NCBI RefSeq assembly: GCF_902635505.1
Contig: NC_045429.1
Span: forward strand, 429,005,669 to 429,069,668
Length of the DNA: 64,000 bases
Origin: Sarcophilus harrisii
Taxonomy: Eukaryota > Chordata > Mammalia > Dasyuromorphia > Dasyuridae
Reading direction: 5' to 3'
The notes below the pieces were generated by a model. The model was given only the letters and a program-made list of their open reading frames with translations. It did not search any database and was not told where the DNA came from. Both the position numbers and the translations under genes were made by a program. Each line of letters begins with the position of its first letter. The first letter of the stretch is position 1. This document shows positions 11,561-22,730 of this stretch, one piece after another.

Positions 11561-12400
11561 TTCAGGAAATATCAGTTCTTTTGCTGAAAATGGATAACAT
11601 GCTTCATCATGAGTCTTTTGGAATTGTCTTGCATCATTGTATTATTGAGAATACTTAAGTATTCATAAGTCATCATATAATATTGCTGTTATTATGGACA
11701 ATATTCTTGTGCTGCTCACTATGTTTTGCATCAATTCATATAAGCCTTTTCAGGTTTTTCTGAGACAATCCTGCTTGTCATTTCTTATAGCACAATAATA
11801 TTCTATCAGAATCATATACCACAGCCTGTTTAGTCATGTCCCAATGAATGGGCATCCCCTTAATTTTCTTTTTTTTTTTTTATTCCCTTAATTTTCAATT
11901 CTTATTTATATATATATGGGTCCTTCCTTCCTCACCCCACTTCTTTTATGATGTCTTTGAGATATAGACCTATCAGTAATGTTGCTAGATCAAAGGGTGT
12001 ACACAGTTTTAATAGCCCTTTGGGAACAGTTCTAAATTGCTCTCCATAATGGTTGGATCAGTTCACAACTTCACCAAACAGTGCCTTAGTGCCCCATTTT
12101 CCCCATATCCCTTCCAACATCCATCATTTTCCCAGATTTAACTAATCTGATAAGTATGAGATAGTAACTTACATTTGTTTTCATTTGAATTTCTCTAATC
12201 AATAGTGATTTAGAGTATTTTTTCATATGACTATAGATAGTTCTGATTTCTTTGTCTGAAAATTGCCTATTCATATCCTTTGACTATTTATCAATTAGGA
12301 AATGACTTTTATTTTTATAAATTTGATTCAGTTCTCTATATATTTGAGGAATGAAGCCCTTATCAGAGATACTTGTTGCAAACAATTTTTGAGAAAGATT
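11560..12400 (-). mobile_element. L1, 3' part including end of ORF2
   Basis: Read on the minus strand, 12274-12086 resembles the ORF2 C-terminus ('KSLLIREIQMKT', like L1 SLIIREMQIKT). The rest is L1 3' UTR wording. 5'-truncated and decayed. Confidence 0.75.
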
Positions 12401-13170
12401 TCTGAAGAAGTAATATTTTAGCAGAAGTTTGAGGGAAGCCAGAGAACCCAGGAGGAAGAGATGAAGGAAGAAGGCATTCCAGGAATGGGGGACATCTAAT
12501 GAGATACCTAGGATCAGGAGATAGAGTGTCTTGTTTGAGGAACAGCACAGTCAGTGTGACTGGATTATAGTGTTTGTGGTGGGGAACAAAGTGTAAGAAG
12601 ACTGGAAAGGTGGCAGGAAGCTGGGTTGTGAAAGACTTTACTTAAATACCAAACTGAGGACTTTAAATTTCATTCTGGAGATGATAGAGAGCCAAAGAAA
12701 TCTACTGAGGTAAGGGAGATAGCATAGTCAGATACTGACTTTAGGCAAATTACTGATAACTAAGTGGAGGATGGATTGGAGTGGAAAGAGATTTGAGGAG
12801 AAACCAGTCAATAGGCAATTGTCATAGTCCAGGCAGGAAATGATGAGGGCTCATACCAGGATAGTGGTAGTATCAAGGGAAAAAAGGAAGTTGAAAAGAG
12901 AGATGTTCTCAAGGTAAGATTGACAAGACTTAGTAACAGGTTGGTTATGAGTTTTGAAAGAAGTATTATTCTGTTTTCACTTTTTTGTTGTTTTTTCTTT
13001 CTTGTGGTTTTTCCCTTTTGTTCAACTTCTTCATTTACAAAATGACTAATGTGGACATATGTTTAGAAATGGTTGTACAGGTATAAGCTATATCTGATCG
13101 CTTGCTGTCTTGGAGAGAGGGCAGGGAGGGAGAAAAATTTGGAACTCAAAATTTTATGAAAATGATTGTT
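12400..13170 (+). repeat. Old interspersed repeat, class not assigned
   Basis: Contains 'ggcattccaggaatgggg', 'tgaaagactttacttaaatacc', 'gatagagagcc' and 'catagtccaggcaggaaatgatgagg', a pattern that recurs at 53280-53540 and 63050-63500. It is a known mammal-wide repeat pattern, but I cannot assign its class by eye. The end (about 12960-13170) is L1 3' UTR-like. Confidence 0.55.
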
Positions 13171-13185
13171 GAAATTATCTCAAAG

Positions 13186-13315
13186 AGAGGCAGCTAGATG
13201 GCATAATGGGCCTGAAGTCGGGAGGATCTGAGTTCAACTCCAACCTCAGACACTTAACACTCACTAGCTGTGTGACCCAGGATAAGTCATTTAATAAATC
13301 ATTTACCTTGCAAAA
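13186..13315 (+). repeat. SINE (WSINE-type)
   Basis: 'gaggcagctagatggcataatgggcctgaagtcggg' head, 'gagttcaactcc', 'ctagctgtgtgacccagg', ending near 'ccttgcaaaa'. Confidence 0.85.
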
Positions 13316-13329
13316 ACGAAAAGAAATTG

Positions 13330-14465
13330 ACTCGAAGAGAAAATAACATACACACTCAATATGGGTATAGAAATCTATCTTATCTTGCTTAATAATAGGA
13401 GGGGAATGGGATATGAGAAGAGGGGAGGGTGATAAAGGAAAGGGCATATTGGAGAAAAGAGTATAAAACACTTTGGAGGATGGGCAGGGTTAAAGGAGAT
13501 CGAGAATAGAATAAATGGGGGGGGGGATACAGTTAGAAATAGTAATTGTAAAAAAGAATTTTGAAGCAAGTTTTTCTGATAAGGCCTTATTTCACAAACA
13601 TAGAAGGAACTGAGTCAAATTTCTAAAAAATAATAGCCATGATCTAATTGATAAATGATCAAAAGACATGATCTCTGCCCAAAGACATCATATTCATGCA
13701 TATCCTTTTACCTAATAATACCACAATTAGCCATGAACATCAAAAGAGATTTTACAAAGAGACAAGGGAAAGGAAAAGGATTTATATGACTAAAAATGTT
13801 TGTGATAACTCTCTTCTTAGGGCAAAGAATTGGAAACTGAAGGGTTATCCATCAATTGAGGGAATGGGTGAATAAATTGTGATGTATGATTGTCATGGAA
13901 TATTGTTATTCTATGAGAAGTAGTGAGCAGAATGCTCTTGGGGAAAAAAAACCTGGAAAATCCTGCATGAACTCAAGCAAAATGAAATGTACTGTATATG
14001 AATTAATAGCAATGTTCTGGTATGACAAACTGTAAATGACTTTGCTATTCTCAGCAGTACAATAATCCACAACTACTCTGAAGGACTTATGATGATCCAT
14101 ACCCAAAGAAGAAGCTGATTGTATCTGAATACAGATTGAATCATACTTTTTCTCTTTTATAAACTTTATTTTTCTTAAGGAATTTTTTTAAAAATTGGGA
14201 TGGGGAATCTGTATTTTCTTTCACAACATGACTTTTATGGAAATGCTTTTGTATAACTTCATATGTGGTTTCTTAATAGGGGTTGGGGTGGGGATAAGGG
14301 AGAAAATCTAGGACTCAAAAGTTTAAAAAAAAACAAATGTAAAAAAATTGTTTTAAATGTAACAGGGAAAAGATTTAATAAATAAGAAAAAGAAAAAAGA
14401 AAATGAATGTTGAAAAGTATCTTTACATGCAATTGGGAAAAAATAAAGTACTATTAAGTGCAAAA
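13330..14465 (+). mobile_element. L1 3' end
   Basis: Plus-strand L1 3' UTR wording ('gaattggaaactgaagggttatccatcaattgagg', then 'cctggaaaatcctgcatgaactcaagc'), ending 'tctttacatgcaattggg' and an A-rich tail. A poly-C/G stretch lies near 13517. Confidence 0.7.
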
Positions 14466-15160
14466 AAGAAAAGAAAAGAAGCATAGAGAGAGAAGAAAAT
14501 AGCACCCAAGACAGAGATCTGGGAGACACTCACCTTTAATGGGTATATACTAACTGAAGATTCAGCAACGTATACCGAGAAGTATCACTCAGATCAAGAA
14601 CTAATAGTGCTGTCCTAAAAACCTAGAAGAAAGAAAATATCAAAGAGATGAGGGTGATTAAAGGCTGTAAAGATGAGAAAAAGGATGAAGATACCAAAAA
14701 TGCCTTTAAATTTGATGATTAAGAGATTACTAGTAAATTTAAGGAGACCAATTGTGATTGAATTATGAAGTCCAAAAACACACTGTAGAATAAAGAAGAA
14801 AGTAAGAGAAAAAGCATCTATAATTAATGAAGTAGTTTAGCCATAAAAGGGAGGAAAAATATGGGATGATAACCAATGATGATGAATAGAACAAGTGAGG
14901 ATGTGGGACTCAAAAAACCCCTGGAAAATCCTCCATGAACTTAAGCAAAGTGAAATGCTTTTTCCATGTACAAGTGATCCTATTCCTGTCTTTTCCAGGA
15001 GATCACTCCTTCTATTATCCCCACTCTCTCACTCATCTTCAATTTCTTTTTGCCTACTCATTTCTTTTTTAACCCCAATTGCCTCAGCCAAAAAGAAAAA
15101 AAAGTGGATAGCATCTTACTTCATTCATCCAAATCTTCCCCTATTTTTCTTTTTTTTCTA
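14466..15160. other. Intron, nothing clear
   Basis: A-rich unique or old repeat DNA in the long 5' intron. A weak L1-like phrase occurs near 14910-14950. No exon seen. Confidence 0.4.
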
Positions 15161-15296
15161 TAAGCAATTGGGATTAAGTGACTTGCCGAGGGTCACACAG
15201 CTAGGAAGTATTAAATATCTGAGGTCAGATTTGAATTCAGGACCTCCTGACTTAAGGGCTGGTGCTCTATCCACTGAGCCACCTAGCTGCCCTTCC
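15160..15296 (-). repeat. SINE (WSINE-type), minus strand
   Basis: Reverse of the consensus: 'gattaagtgacttgccgagggtcacacagctagg', then 'ctggtgctctatccactgagccacctagctgcc'. Complete head. Confidence 0.88.
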
Positions 15297-15719
15297 CATA
15301 TTTTTCTAATTCAACTGACTCATTATTTCCTACACCACAGCAATATTCCAACCCAATCACATTCTGAGAGGTTATCTATGAAAGTTTCTCCCCCAATTTT
15401 CTGAATTTCTTCTATTCTTGACTGTGTAGGTTTTATTTATACAAGAAAATTTTCATTTAAAATAATCAAAATGATCCATTTTATACTTCAACAATGCTCT
15501 CACCTTATAATGTAGTTTTAAGGTCTGATACTTTTGAATTTGCTTTCTTTACATCTCCCCCCTCCCTGGTTTCTTTCAAATTTATGACCTTTTGTGCAGC
15601 CAAGTGAACTTTGTTATTGTTTTATCTAACTCAGTAAGATGACTTTAATAATCAGATTGGGATGCAATTACATAAACAGAATGGTTAGGTAAAATTGACA
15701 TTTTTTTCACTTAGGCCTC

Positions 15720-16330
15720 AAACTTTAGTGAAATGTTCACTCCTTGTTTCCTAGTTATGAGGTTCATTTGCATAACCACAGAAATGCTGACAAAGATATC
15801 TCCATCCTGTTTTGTTCAGATTCCATGTCCAAACCAAACATGGGTGGGATGCCTTAATTCTTTGAAAAGTTTCCAAGTTATTTTTTGTTATTCAGGATCA
15901 TTCTCTGTTGTCATGTCACCTTGAGCAGGTGACCATCTTATGACCATCTTATGACCATAGTCAGTGGGGATGTCCCATACTTTGCTCAACCCGAGGACAC
16001 TCCCTCTTCCCCCTTTCCTTCCTCCCTCCCTCCCTTGATATACTATTTTTTGGCTGATATGTAATTTTTGGCCCTTAAGAGCAAGGTCTCAACCAATGAG
16101 ATTTTGCATTTTACCATGCCATTTTTTTTTTTTTTTTTGCGTATTCAGATATCAAATTCTATAAAAACTAGATCCTGGGGACCATAAGCATCTCAGATCC
16201 TGAGGAAGAAATGAGGTCCATTTCATTGGAGACAGCCATGGACTTTTAATGAAATGCCATCAACTCAGAGCTGGACAATTTTAAACTTCACAGAATCGTT
16301 CATATGAAATGAATAAGTTGAGGTTAAAAT
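15720..16330 (+). mobile_element. Possible LTR fossil with CCAAT and TATA boxes
   Basis: 'aaccaatgag' near 16090 and 'ctataaaaac' near 16160 stand in promoter spacing, after a repeat-rich stretch with a short tandem 'tgaccatctta'. This resembles an LTR, but there is no polyadenylation signal, the ends are unclear and no internal genes are seen. An isolated promoter or chance is possible. Confidence 0.25.
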
Positions 16331-16343
16331 ATTTGAGGGTGGA

Positions 16344-16480
16344 CAACTAGGTGGTACAGTGGTTAGAGCACCAGGCCTGAAGTCGGGAGGACCTGAGTTC
16401 AAATCTGGTCTCAGACACTGAACACTCCTAGCTCAATGACCCTGAGCAATTGCCTTAGCAAAAAAAAAAAAAAAAGTATT
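16344..16480 (+). repeat. SINE (WSINE-type)
   Basis: 'aactaggtggtacagtggttagagcacc' head, 'cctgagttcaaatctggtctcagacact', a shortened body and an A-tail ending at 16477. Confidence 0.88.
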
Positions 16481-16489
16481 TGAGGGAAT

Positions 16490-17350
16490 ATTGATATGTA
16501 GGATGATGTCCCCTAGTATGAAAATGGAAACTGGAGAGGAAAGACTAAGTCAGGCATCGAATTCACTGAGGAAAGGAGAGTGTCTTGAAAGTCAGTAGAC
16601 AATAATAACCAGATGAATTTTGATTTGCAATGTAGACAAGGTTGAGTGAACCTCAAAGAAAGAGAGGATAATGAGCGATGGTGGCAGGAGAGAACCTGCA
16701 ACTAGCAATGAAGAGGAAGGATTACAAATGCTCTACCTCTACCTCAGTGATGTCTTAGGGGGAGGGGGGAAAAGGGGAATGGGAATAAGGAGAACAGGGC
16801 TTGAATGTTGGAAGCTGGGAATTCAGAGTATCTGAGATGGAGGTAGGGAATCTGTTCATCTTTGAGGAGTGAGTTGAGGTAGTTAAACAACATCCTTGGG
16901 ACTCTGACCTGAGTCCTATCAGATTCCTTAGGAGTTCAGAGGAAGAGACAAGTAGGGGGAATCTGAAGGAATGGTATAGCTTCACTTTCTCTGCCTTCAG
17001 GAAGCCAGGAAGAAGATTTGGTATGATGGAATGAAATCTATACCTCAAAGGCAGGAGTCTGGAGCTGAATAGAATAGCAACTAGCAGATGACAGAACAAA
17101 ATTGAGAAAACAAGTTCAAGTGTTTTCCGTCAATCCAAAAACTTACTTAGAACCATCCTAGATAAATGAGACATGGTTTGCCATTGCAGAGATTGTTTCT
17201 TTTCCCCAAATGGTTACAATTATTTCCTTGTACAATGATTGTATACTATACTTTGCTACAGAGTTTCTCAATCTCAAATGAAGATTCCATGTTCTTTAAT
17301 TCCCAGGATAAATTTAAAGTGGTTATTGGTCTGGATTCTCTTCATTTGTC
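16490..17350. other. Intron, no feature recognised
   Basis: Unique-looking DNA between SINEs. Minus-strand open frames here show no known domain. Confidence 0.4.
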
Positions 17351-17359
17351 ATTTGTAAT

Positions 17360-17760
17360 AGCTATTTTGGGGTTTTCTTGGCAAAGATAATGGAGTGGCT
17401 TGCCATTTCCTTCTCTAGCTTATTTTACAAATGAGGAAATTGAAGCGGATAGGGTTAAGTGACTTGACCAGAGTCACATAGCTAGTAAGTCTCTGAGGCC
17501 ATATTTGAACTCGGATCTTTCTGAGTCCAGACCTGAACTCTACATATATGTTTATATTGAGTTTTCCAGTTTTCACATGACTTCATTTTATTGGTTCACC
17601 AAAATGTTTCCATGAGGAGCTTAAGATTGACCTTGTTATTCTCATTGTGCAGATAAAGAAACAGGTTAGGTGAGGTAACTTGCCAAAAAAAGCCAGGTGT
17701 GTGACAAAACTTGGGATCTAAACTTTCCTGTTCAATGTTCTTTCTGACTCATCAGGTAGC
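17360..17760 (-). repeat. Two SINE copies, minus strand
   Basis: 17360-17535 has 'ggggttttcttggcaaagataatggagtgg' and 'gttaagtgacttgaccagagtcacatagctag', a long SINE variant. 17625-17760 is an older MIR-like copy. Confidence 0.75.
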
Positions 17761-17786
17761 TTTCCTCAGCTAAAAGTGTGCCTCTA

Positions 17787-18065
17787 CACCTGCATTTTTG
17801 ATTTCCTTCACAAGCTAATTGTACAATAATTCAGAGTCTGATTCTTTTTGTACAGCAAAATAATGTTTTGGTCATGTATACTTATTATGTATCTAAGTTA
17901 TATTTTAATATATTTAACATCTACTGGTCATCCTGCCATTTAGGGGAGGGGGTGGGGGGGGTAAGAGGTGAAAAATTGGAACAAGAGGTTTGGCAATTGT
18001 TAATGCTGTAAAGTTACCCATGTATATATCCTGTAAATAAAAGGCTATTAAATAAAAATTAAAAA
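17787..18065 (+). mobile_element. Young 5'-truncated L1 with target duplication
   Basis: A 3' UTR fragment (poly-G run at 17943-17960, 'taaataaaaggctattaaat', A-tail) flanked by a perfect 15-base duplication, aaaagtgtgcctcta, at 17772-17786 and 18066-18080. Nearly identical to the copies at 30011 and 34736, so the source was recently active. Confidence 0.92.
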
Positions 18066-18109
18066 AAAAGTGTGCCTCTAATGCTCTTTAGCAGAGAGAT
18101 TTCTCTAGA

Positions 18110-18260
18110 TTATTAATTATTAATGCTTATTAATTATTATAATTATATATTTTAATAGGATGCTATGTATAATATTATATTTAATGTATTAATGTATTAT
18201 TATATGTTACATATAATATTATTATATTATATATTATTATTATTATTATTATTCATGCTA
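18110..18260 (+). repeat. A/T-rich simple repeat
   Basis: TTAATTATTA and ATT units, degenerate, without coding content. Confidence 0.7.
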
Positions 18261-18697
18261 GGTTATTTTTTAAACTATTATTGGACACTCAACTACTCAC
18301 ATATAATTATCTTCAAAGCTTTGATGACAACCTATGTATTTTCAATACAAAACAGTCTACAAATTGAATTTTTAATATTTTGAGGTTTGAAGTATACAGG
18401 TAGATAAAGTTGTAGAATTTTATTTATTTCAGATAGAACTGAAGGAACCCATGAGATCATCTTCTCCAACCTCCTAATTGTACAGAAAAGGAAGCTAAGG
18501 CTCAGAGGGAGTTATGATTTAACGAATATAGGAGTATAACCTTGAAGAATGAATGTGAATTTTTCTAACTTCTCAGTTCAAAGTCACTCTAGGAGACACT
18601 CATCATTTGTATTATGTTGACACAAAGTTAACAGTCTGCTTTATTATTCAGACTCAAACCAACTAAAAACAGCTGTAACAGCTCTTTTTTTTAATTT

Positions 18698-19133
18698 ACT
18701 CCTTTTTTTTTTTATTAAATAACTTTTTATTGACAGAACCTATGCCAGGGTAATTTTTTACAACATTATCCCTTGCACTCACTTCTGTTCCGATTTTTCC
18801 CTTCCCTCCCTCCGCCCTCTCCTCAAAGATGGCAAGCAGTCCTATACATGTTAAATAGATTACAGTAGATCTTGGGTACAATATATGTGTGCAGAACCGA
18901 ACAGTTTTCTTGTTGCTCAGGGAGAATTGGATTTAGAAGGTATAAATAACCTGGGAAGAACAAAAATGCAAGCAGTTTACATTCATTTCCTAGTGTTCTT
19001 TCTTTGGGTGTAGCTGCTTCTGTCCATCCTTGATCAATTGAAACTAAGTTAGATCTTGTCTTTGTTGAAGAAATCCACTTCCATCAGAATACATCCTCAT
19101 ACAGTATCGCTGTTGAGGTATATAATGATTTCC
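18698..19133 (-). mobile_element. L1 3' UTR, minus strand, with target duplication
   Basis: Starts with a T-run (reverse A-tail) and reads as a marsupial L1 3' UTR. It is flanked by 'taacagctcttttttt' starting at 18676 and again at 19134. 5'-truncated. Confidence 0.85.
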
Positions 19134-19159
19134 TAACAGCTCTTTTTTTAATTTTTTTT

Positions 19160-20180
19160 TTAACTTCCCTTAGATAGCTTGCTTTCTGGAAGGGTTTCAT
19201 TCTTTTAAAAACCCCAACAACTGCATATCACTTTATCCAAACCTAGAAATAAGAGTTTGTAATAGACTGAAAGATTAGGGGAATCCACAATGATTACAGA
19301 TGATTCAAATCTTTTGAAAGGAATTTCTAACCTATGTCAATTTTAATTCAATCCAACAATCACTTATGAGTAATTTTCTATGTGTCAGACACTTTGCTAG
19401 GCACAGGAGATTCAAAGACAAAAATGAAAATAGGTTCTTCCTATAAGAAACTTTTATTTTTATATTGGTTTGTGTGGAAAATTAGGTAATGGATCTGAAT
19501 TTTATTTTTGCATTCAAATTATTTTGAAGAAAGGTTGCTATTTTTGGGACGGAAAGCATAATTGGAGCTGAAATTGTAGCAAGGAGGAGATTCAATTCAA
19601 TTCAAGTAGATTCCTATTTAATTCAATTCAATTCAATTTTACTGGTGCAATATGACTACAGAGAAAGACAGAATATGCTTAGAAATAAAAGAGTCCTAAA
19701 TGGATTATTTGTTCTCAGAAAGAATGAATCTTTTACAATAGAAAAAAAAAATGTCACTCTCAGAAGTCTGGAATTGTCCTAGTTAATTGCCAGATTAAGA
19801 ACTAGGTTTAGAAATTAGAAGAGTCCCTAGAGATTGATTATTCTAGTCTTATCATATGACAGATGAGGAAATTTGTGTCTAGAAAAGTGAAGTGAGGAGC
19901 CCAAAGTGGCAATATCAGAAGAACAACCATCTTGGGAACTCTGATAACTTGAGGGGAATTTCTCTCTGCTAGAGAAAACGAGTCTCATTGATTCTTTCCA
20001 AGAAATGGTTGCAATTAAATTAGTGATATTGCTCTAATACTGTTGCTATAAATTCTATATTTTGTTCATCCTCAGCAGCAACTTCCAAAATCATCTAGTC
20101 CTGCCTTCTTAATTATTTCCTTTTATAACTGAGGAGATAGAAGTTCAAAGAGTTGAAACCCCTTGCCTTCAATCACACGT
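19160..20180. other. Intron with old SINE remnants
   Basis: MIR-like minus-strand scraps at about 19810-19930 and 20060-20180; a short 'tcaattcaattcaa' repeat at 19600-19640. No exon seen. Confidence 0.45.
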
Positions 20181-20189
20181 AAATCTTTT

Positions 20190-20600
20190 TTTATTTCTTT
20201 TTTTGCTTATATTTATTCCCACCATTCCTTTTTCTTCTTATTCCTGTAGTCATTTCTTTTTAAAAAATATTTTATTTTCTCCCAGTTACATGTAAATGCA
20301 ATTTTTAGCATTCATTTTTTGAAACTTAAAAATTTTTTTTTAATTTGAATTCCAATTTTTTTCTCTACTTTCCCAAAGCATCTCCTTGAGACAAGTAGCA
20401 ATTTGATATAGGTTATATATGTTCAATTGTGCAAAACATAATACTATATTAGTCGTGTTGTCATACATAATTCTTACTAGCCTTTAGTCATTGAAAAACA
20501 AATTGAGGCCTGGGAAAAATCTTAATTTATGTATTTATTTTAATAGTATTTCATTCTTTCAAATACAAATAGTTTTTAACATTTATTTTTATAAGACTTT
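20190..20600 (-). mobile_element. Old L1 3' UTR, minus strand
   Basis: 'ttttctcccagttacatgtaaatgcaa' and 'gatataggttatatatgttcaattgtgcaaaac' match the 3' UTR wording seen at 46130 and 50170. A/T-rich and diverged. Confidence 0.65.
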
Positions 20601-20869
20601 ATGTTCCTTTTTTTTTCTCCCTCCCTTCCTTACCTCTGTCCTGTAGACATGCTGTAGATATGACAAATAACTGAATAACCACAAACATAATCAAAGTTCT
20701 AATTAGTCTGTGGTGTCCCATGGCATGTAGCTGTCCTAACAATTAATTACTCAACCCTCAGATAAAACAAATTCTCAATCTTACCTTTGAAGCCACATTG
20801 TGGACTTGGATAATGTGTTTTTCTATCAATGAAGCCTTGAATTTTTTTGTTTTATTACCAGAACTGAAA

Positions 20870-21060
20870 TCCTATCAATTGAGATAAAGTTTAACTCAAA
20901 TCTTAGACATTTGGTAGCTATGTAACCCTGGAAAAATCTCTTTCTCTGTAAAATGGGGAGAATGATAACAGTTTCCTTTCAGGGTTGTTTCAGAGTTGAT
21001 TCAGAGAACCAAGTGAGTTAATAAATATGAAGTACATTGTAAACCTAGAAGAGTTAACAA
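20870..21060 (+). repeat. Old SINE (MAR1-type) remnant
   Basis: 'ggtagctatgtaaccctgg' and 'ctgtaaaatggggagaatgataacag' in consensus order; the head is missing. Confidence 0.65.
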
Positions 21061-21520
21061 TCACAGATACACTTTTGAACTTAATCAGCATAATTAATAT
21101 TTTCTTATCACTTTTTAAAAGTCTAGAACTCTGTAAAATAATAATTCAAGCCCTGATTTGTAGTTTCTGCCTATTTTCAAAGTGAAAATAAGTTCTCACA
21201 CTGAAAACTTAGATCTCTAGAGCCCATAAAAGCTGGCTCCAGATTAAGATACTTTTTCCAGAAACAATAGCAATATTGATTTGATTATGGTTGAAAGTAA
21301 TAGGGGGAGAGGAGACTTGGACTTGGATAGATTCATCTGTGAATCTATTAGCAAAAGCATCCACTCTATAGCCTTCTGGTTCTTCTTCTATGGAGGAAGG
21401 TGGGAGGGGGGGGAGGGTCAAGATTTCCTCCCAAAAAACAGGGTTTCTTAATCTATAGTCTGTGAACTTTTTATGATAGATAAAAAGATATTATATTTAC
21501 ATACTATGCATATAGATACA

Positions 21521-22080
21521 ATATATAATAGATATTATATTTCAATGTGTTTTTAAATTATCCTTTGTAATTCTATGAATTTTATCTTCTGCAATTAAGA
21601 TTATTCTGAAAATGGGCCCATAGGTTTTCCCCAAAGGGTCCATGACCACTGTATCAAGAAGTGAAGAATCATTCAAAGATCTCTAAATCTTCTTCCGGCT
21701 CTAGGTCCCATGGGAGCAGTCGTCAGATTAGCTTCTCAGACCTCAAGGGTCCTGAACTAAAATGTACTTACCTAGAAGAAAGAAGACCTTCACCTTCAGA
21801 CTCTTCCTCAGGGCTGCCTTAGAGTAGAATCAATGATTCTGTCAGCTGGAACGATCGGCTCTCTTTTATATCTCAATTGCCCGCCAAAATGAGAGTTGAT
21901 TCATGGTCAGGTTCACTGAGCCTGCCCAGTTGCTAACAGAGAAGGCAGCCCATGATGTCACACAGGCTTCTTAAAGCAGAGCCGTGTCCAGAGAGAGCCT
22001 GACCTGGAGACTGGCTAAAATATGGCCAATGAAAAGGTTCTGAACATTAGAAAGGTGGGCTTTCCAGAGGAGCAGGGACC
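21521..22080 (-). promoter_or_regulatory. Promoter copy A with non-coding first exon (tandem duplicate)
   Basis: About 560 bases that recur at 22194-22730. On the minus strand: CRE-like TGACATCA (21960-21953), E2F-like TTTTGGCGGGC (21889-21879), TATA box GATATAAAAG (21872-21863), then about 65 bases without an ATG ending at a consensus donor, CTAG/GTAAGTA, with exon edge 21772. Orientation and position suggest a first exon for the Schlafen gene about 10 kb downstream. Start site and splicing are inferred. No interferon response element is obvious, although many SLFN genes are interferon-induced. Confidence 0.65.
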
Positions 22081-22193
22081 ACTCTCAAGCCTCTACAACT
22101 GTCTGGATGGACTACATCTCAAAATAACCTAACTTCTATCCAAATCCACTCTTCCTGATACTGTGATCACCAGTTTCTCCCCTATAGGGGAGA

Positions 22194-22730
22194 ATATATA
22201 ATAGTTATTATATTTCAGTGTGCTTTTAAATTATCCTTTGTAATTCTATGAATTTTATCTTATGCATTTAAGAAGATTATTCTGAAAATGGGTCCATAGG
22301 TTTTCCCTAAAAGGTCCATGACCACAATATCAAGAAGTTAAGAAACACTCAAAGATCTCTAAATCTTCTTCCAGCTCTAGGACCCAGGGGAACAGCCCTC
22401 AGATTAGCTTCTCAGACCTCAAAGGTCCTGAACTAAAATGTACTTACCTAGAAGGAAGACCTTCACCTTCAGACTCTTCCTCAGGGCTGCCTTAGAGTAG
22501 AATCAATGATTCTGTCAGCTGGAACAATCGGCTCTCTTTTATATCTCAATTGCCCGCCAAAATGAGAGTTGATTCGTGGTCAAGTTCACTGAGCCTGCCC
22601 AGTTGCTAACAGAGAAGGCAGCCCATGACGTCATACAGGCTTCTTAAAGCAGAGCCGTGTCCAGAGAGAGCCTGACCTGGAGACTGACTGAAATATGGCC
22701 AGAGAAAGGAGGACTTTCAAGAGGAGCAAG
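22194..22730 (-). promoter_or_regulatory. Promoter copy B with non-coding first exon (tandem duplicate)
   Basis: Direct repeat of copy A, offset about 673-676 bases, with few differences. It has a perfect CRE, TGACGTCA, at 22626-22633, E2F-like site 22562-22552, TATA box 22545-22536, and the same donor with exon edge 22448. Copy B lacks about 18 bases near its far end. It is the outer of the two, so its transcripts would read through copy A before the gene. Confidence 0.65.

Noticed and set aside
12400-13170. Processed pseudogene
   Set aside because: The same wording recurs at 53280 and 63050 without any protein similarity, so it is an interspersed repeat.
21521-22730. The direct repeat pair as two LTRs of a provirus
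   Set aside because: Only about 110 bases separate the copies, there is no polyadenylation signal or primer site, and each copy ends in a splice donor rather than a TG...CA edge. A tandem promoter duplication fits better.
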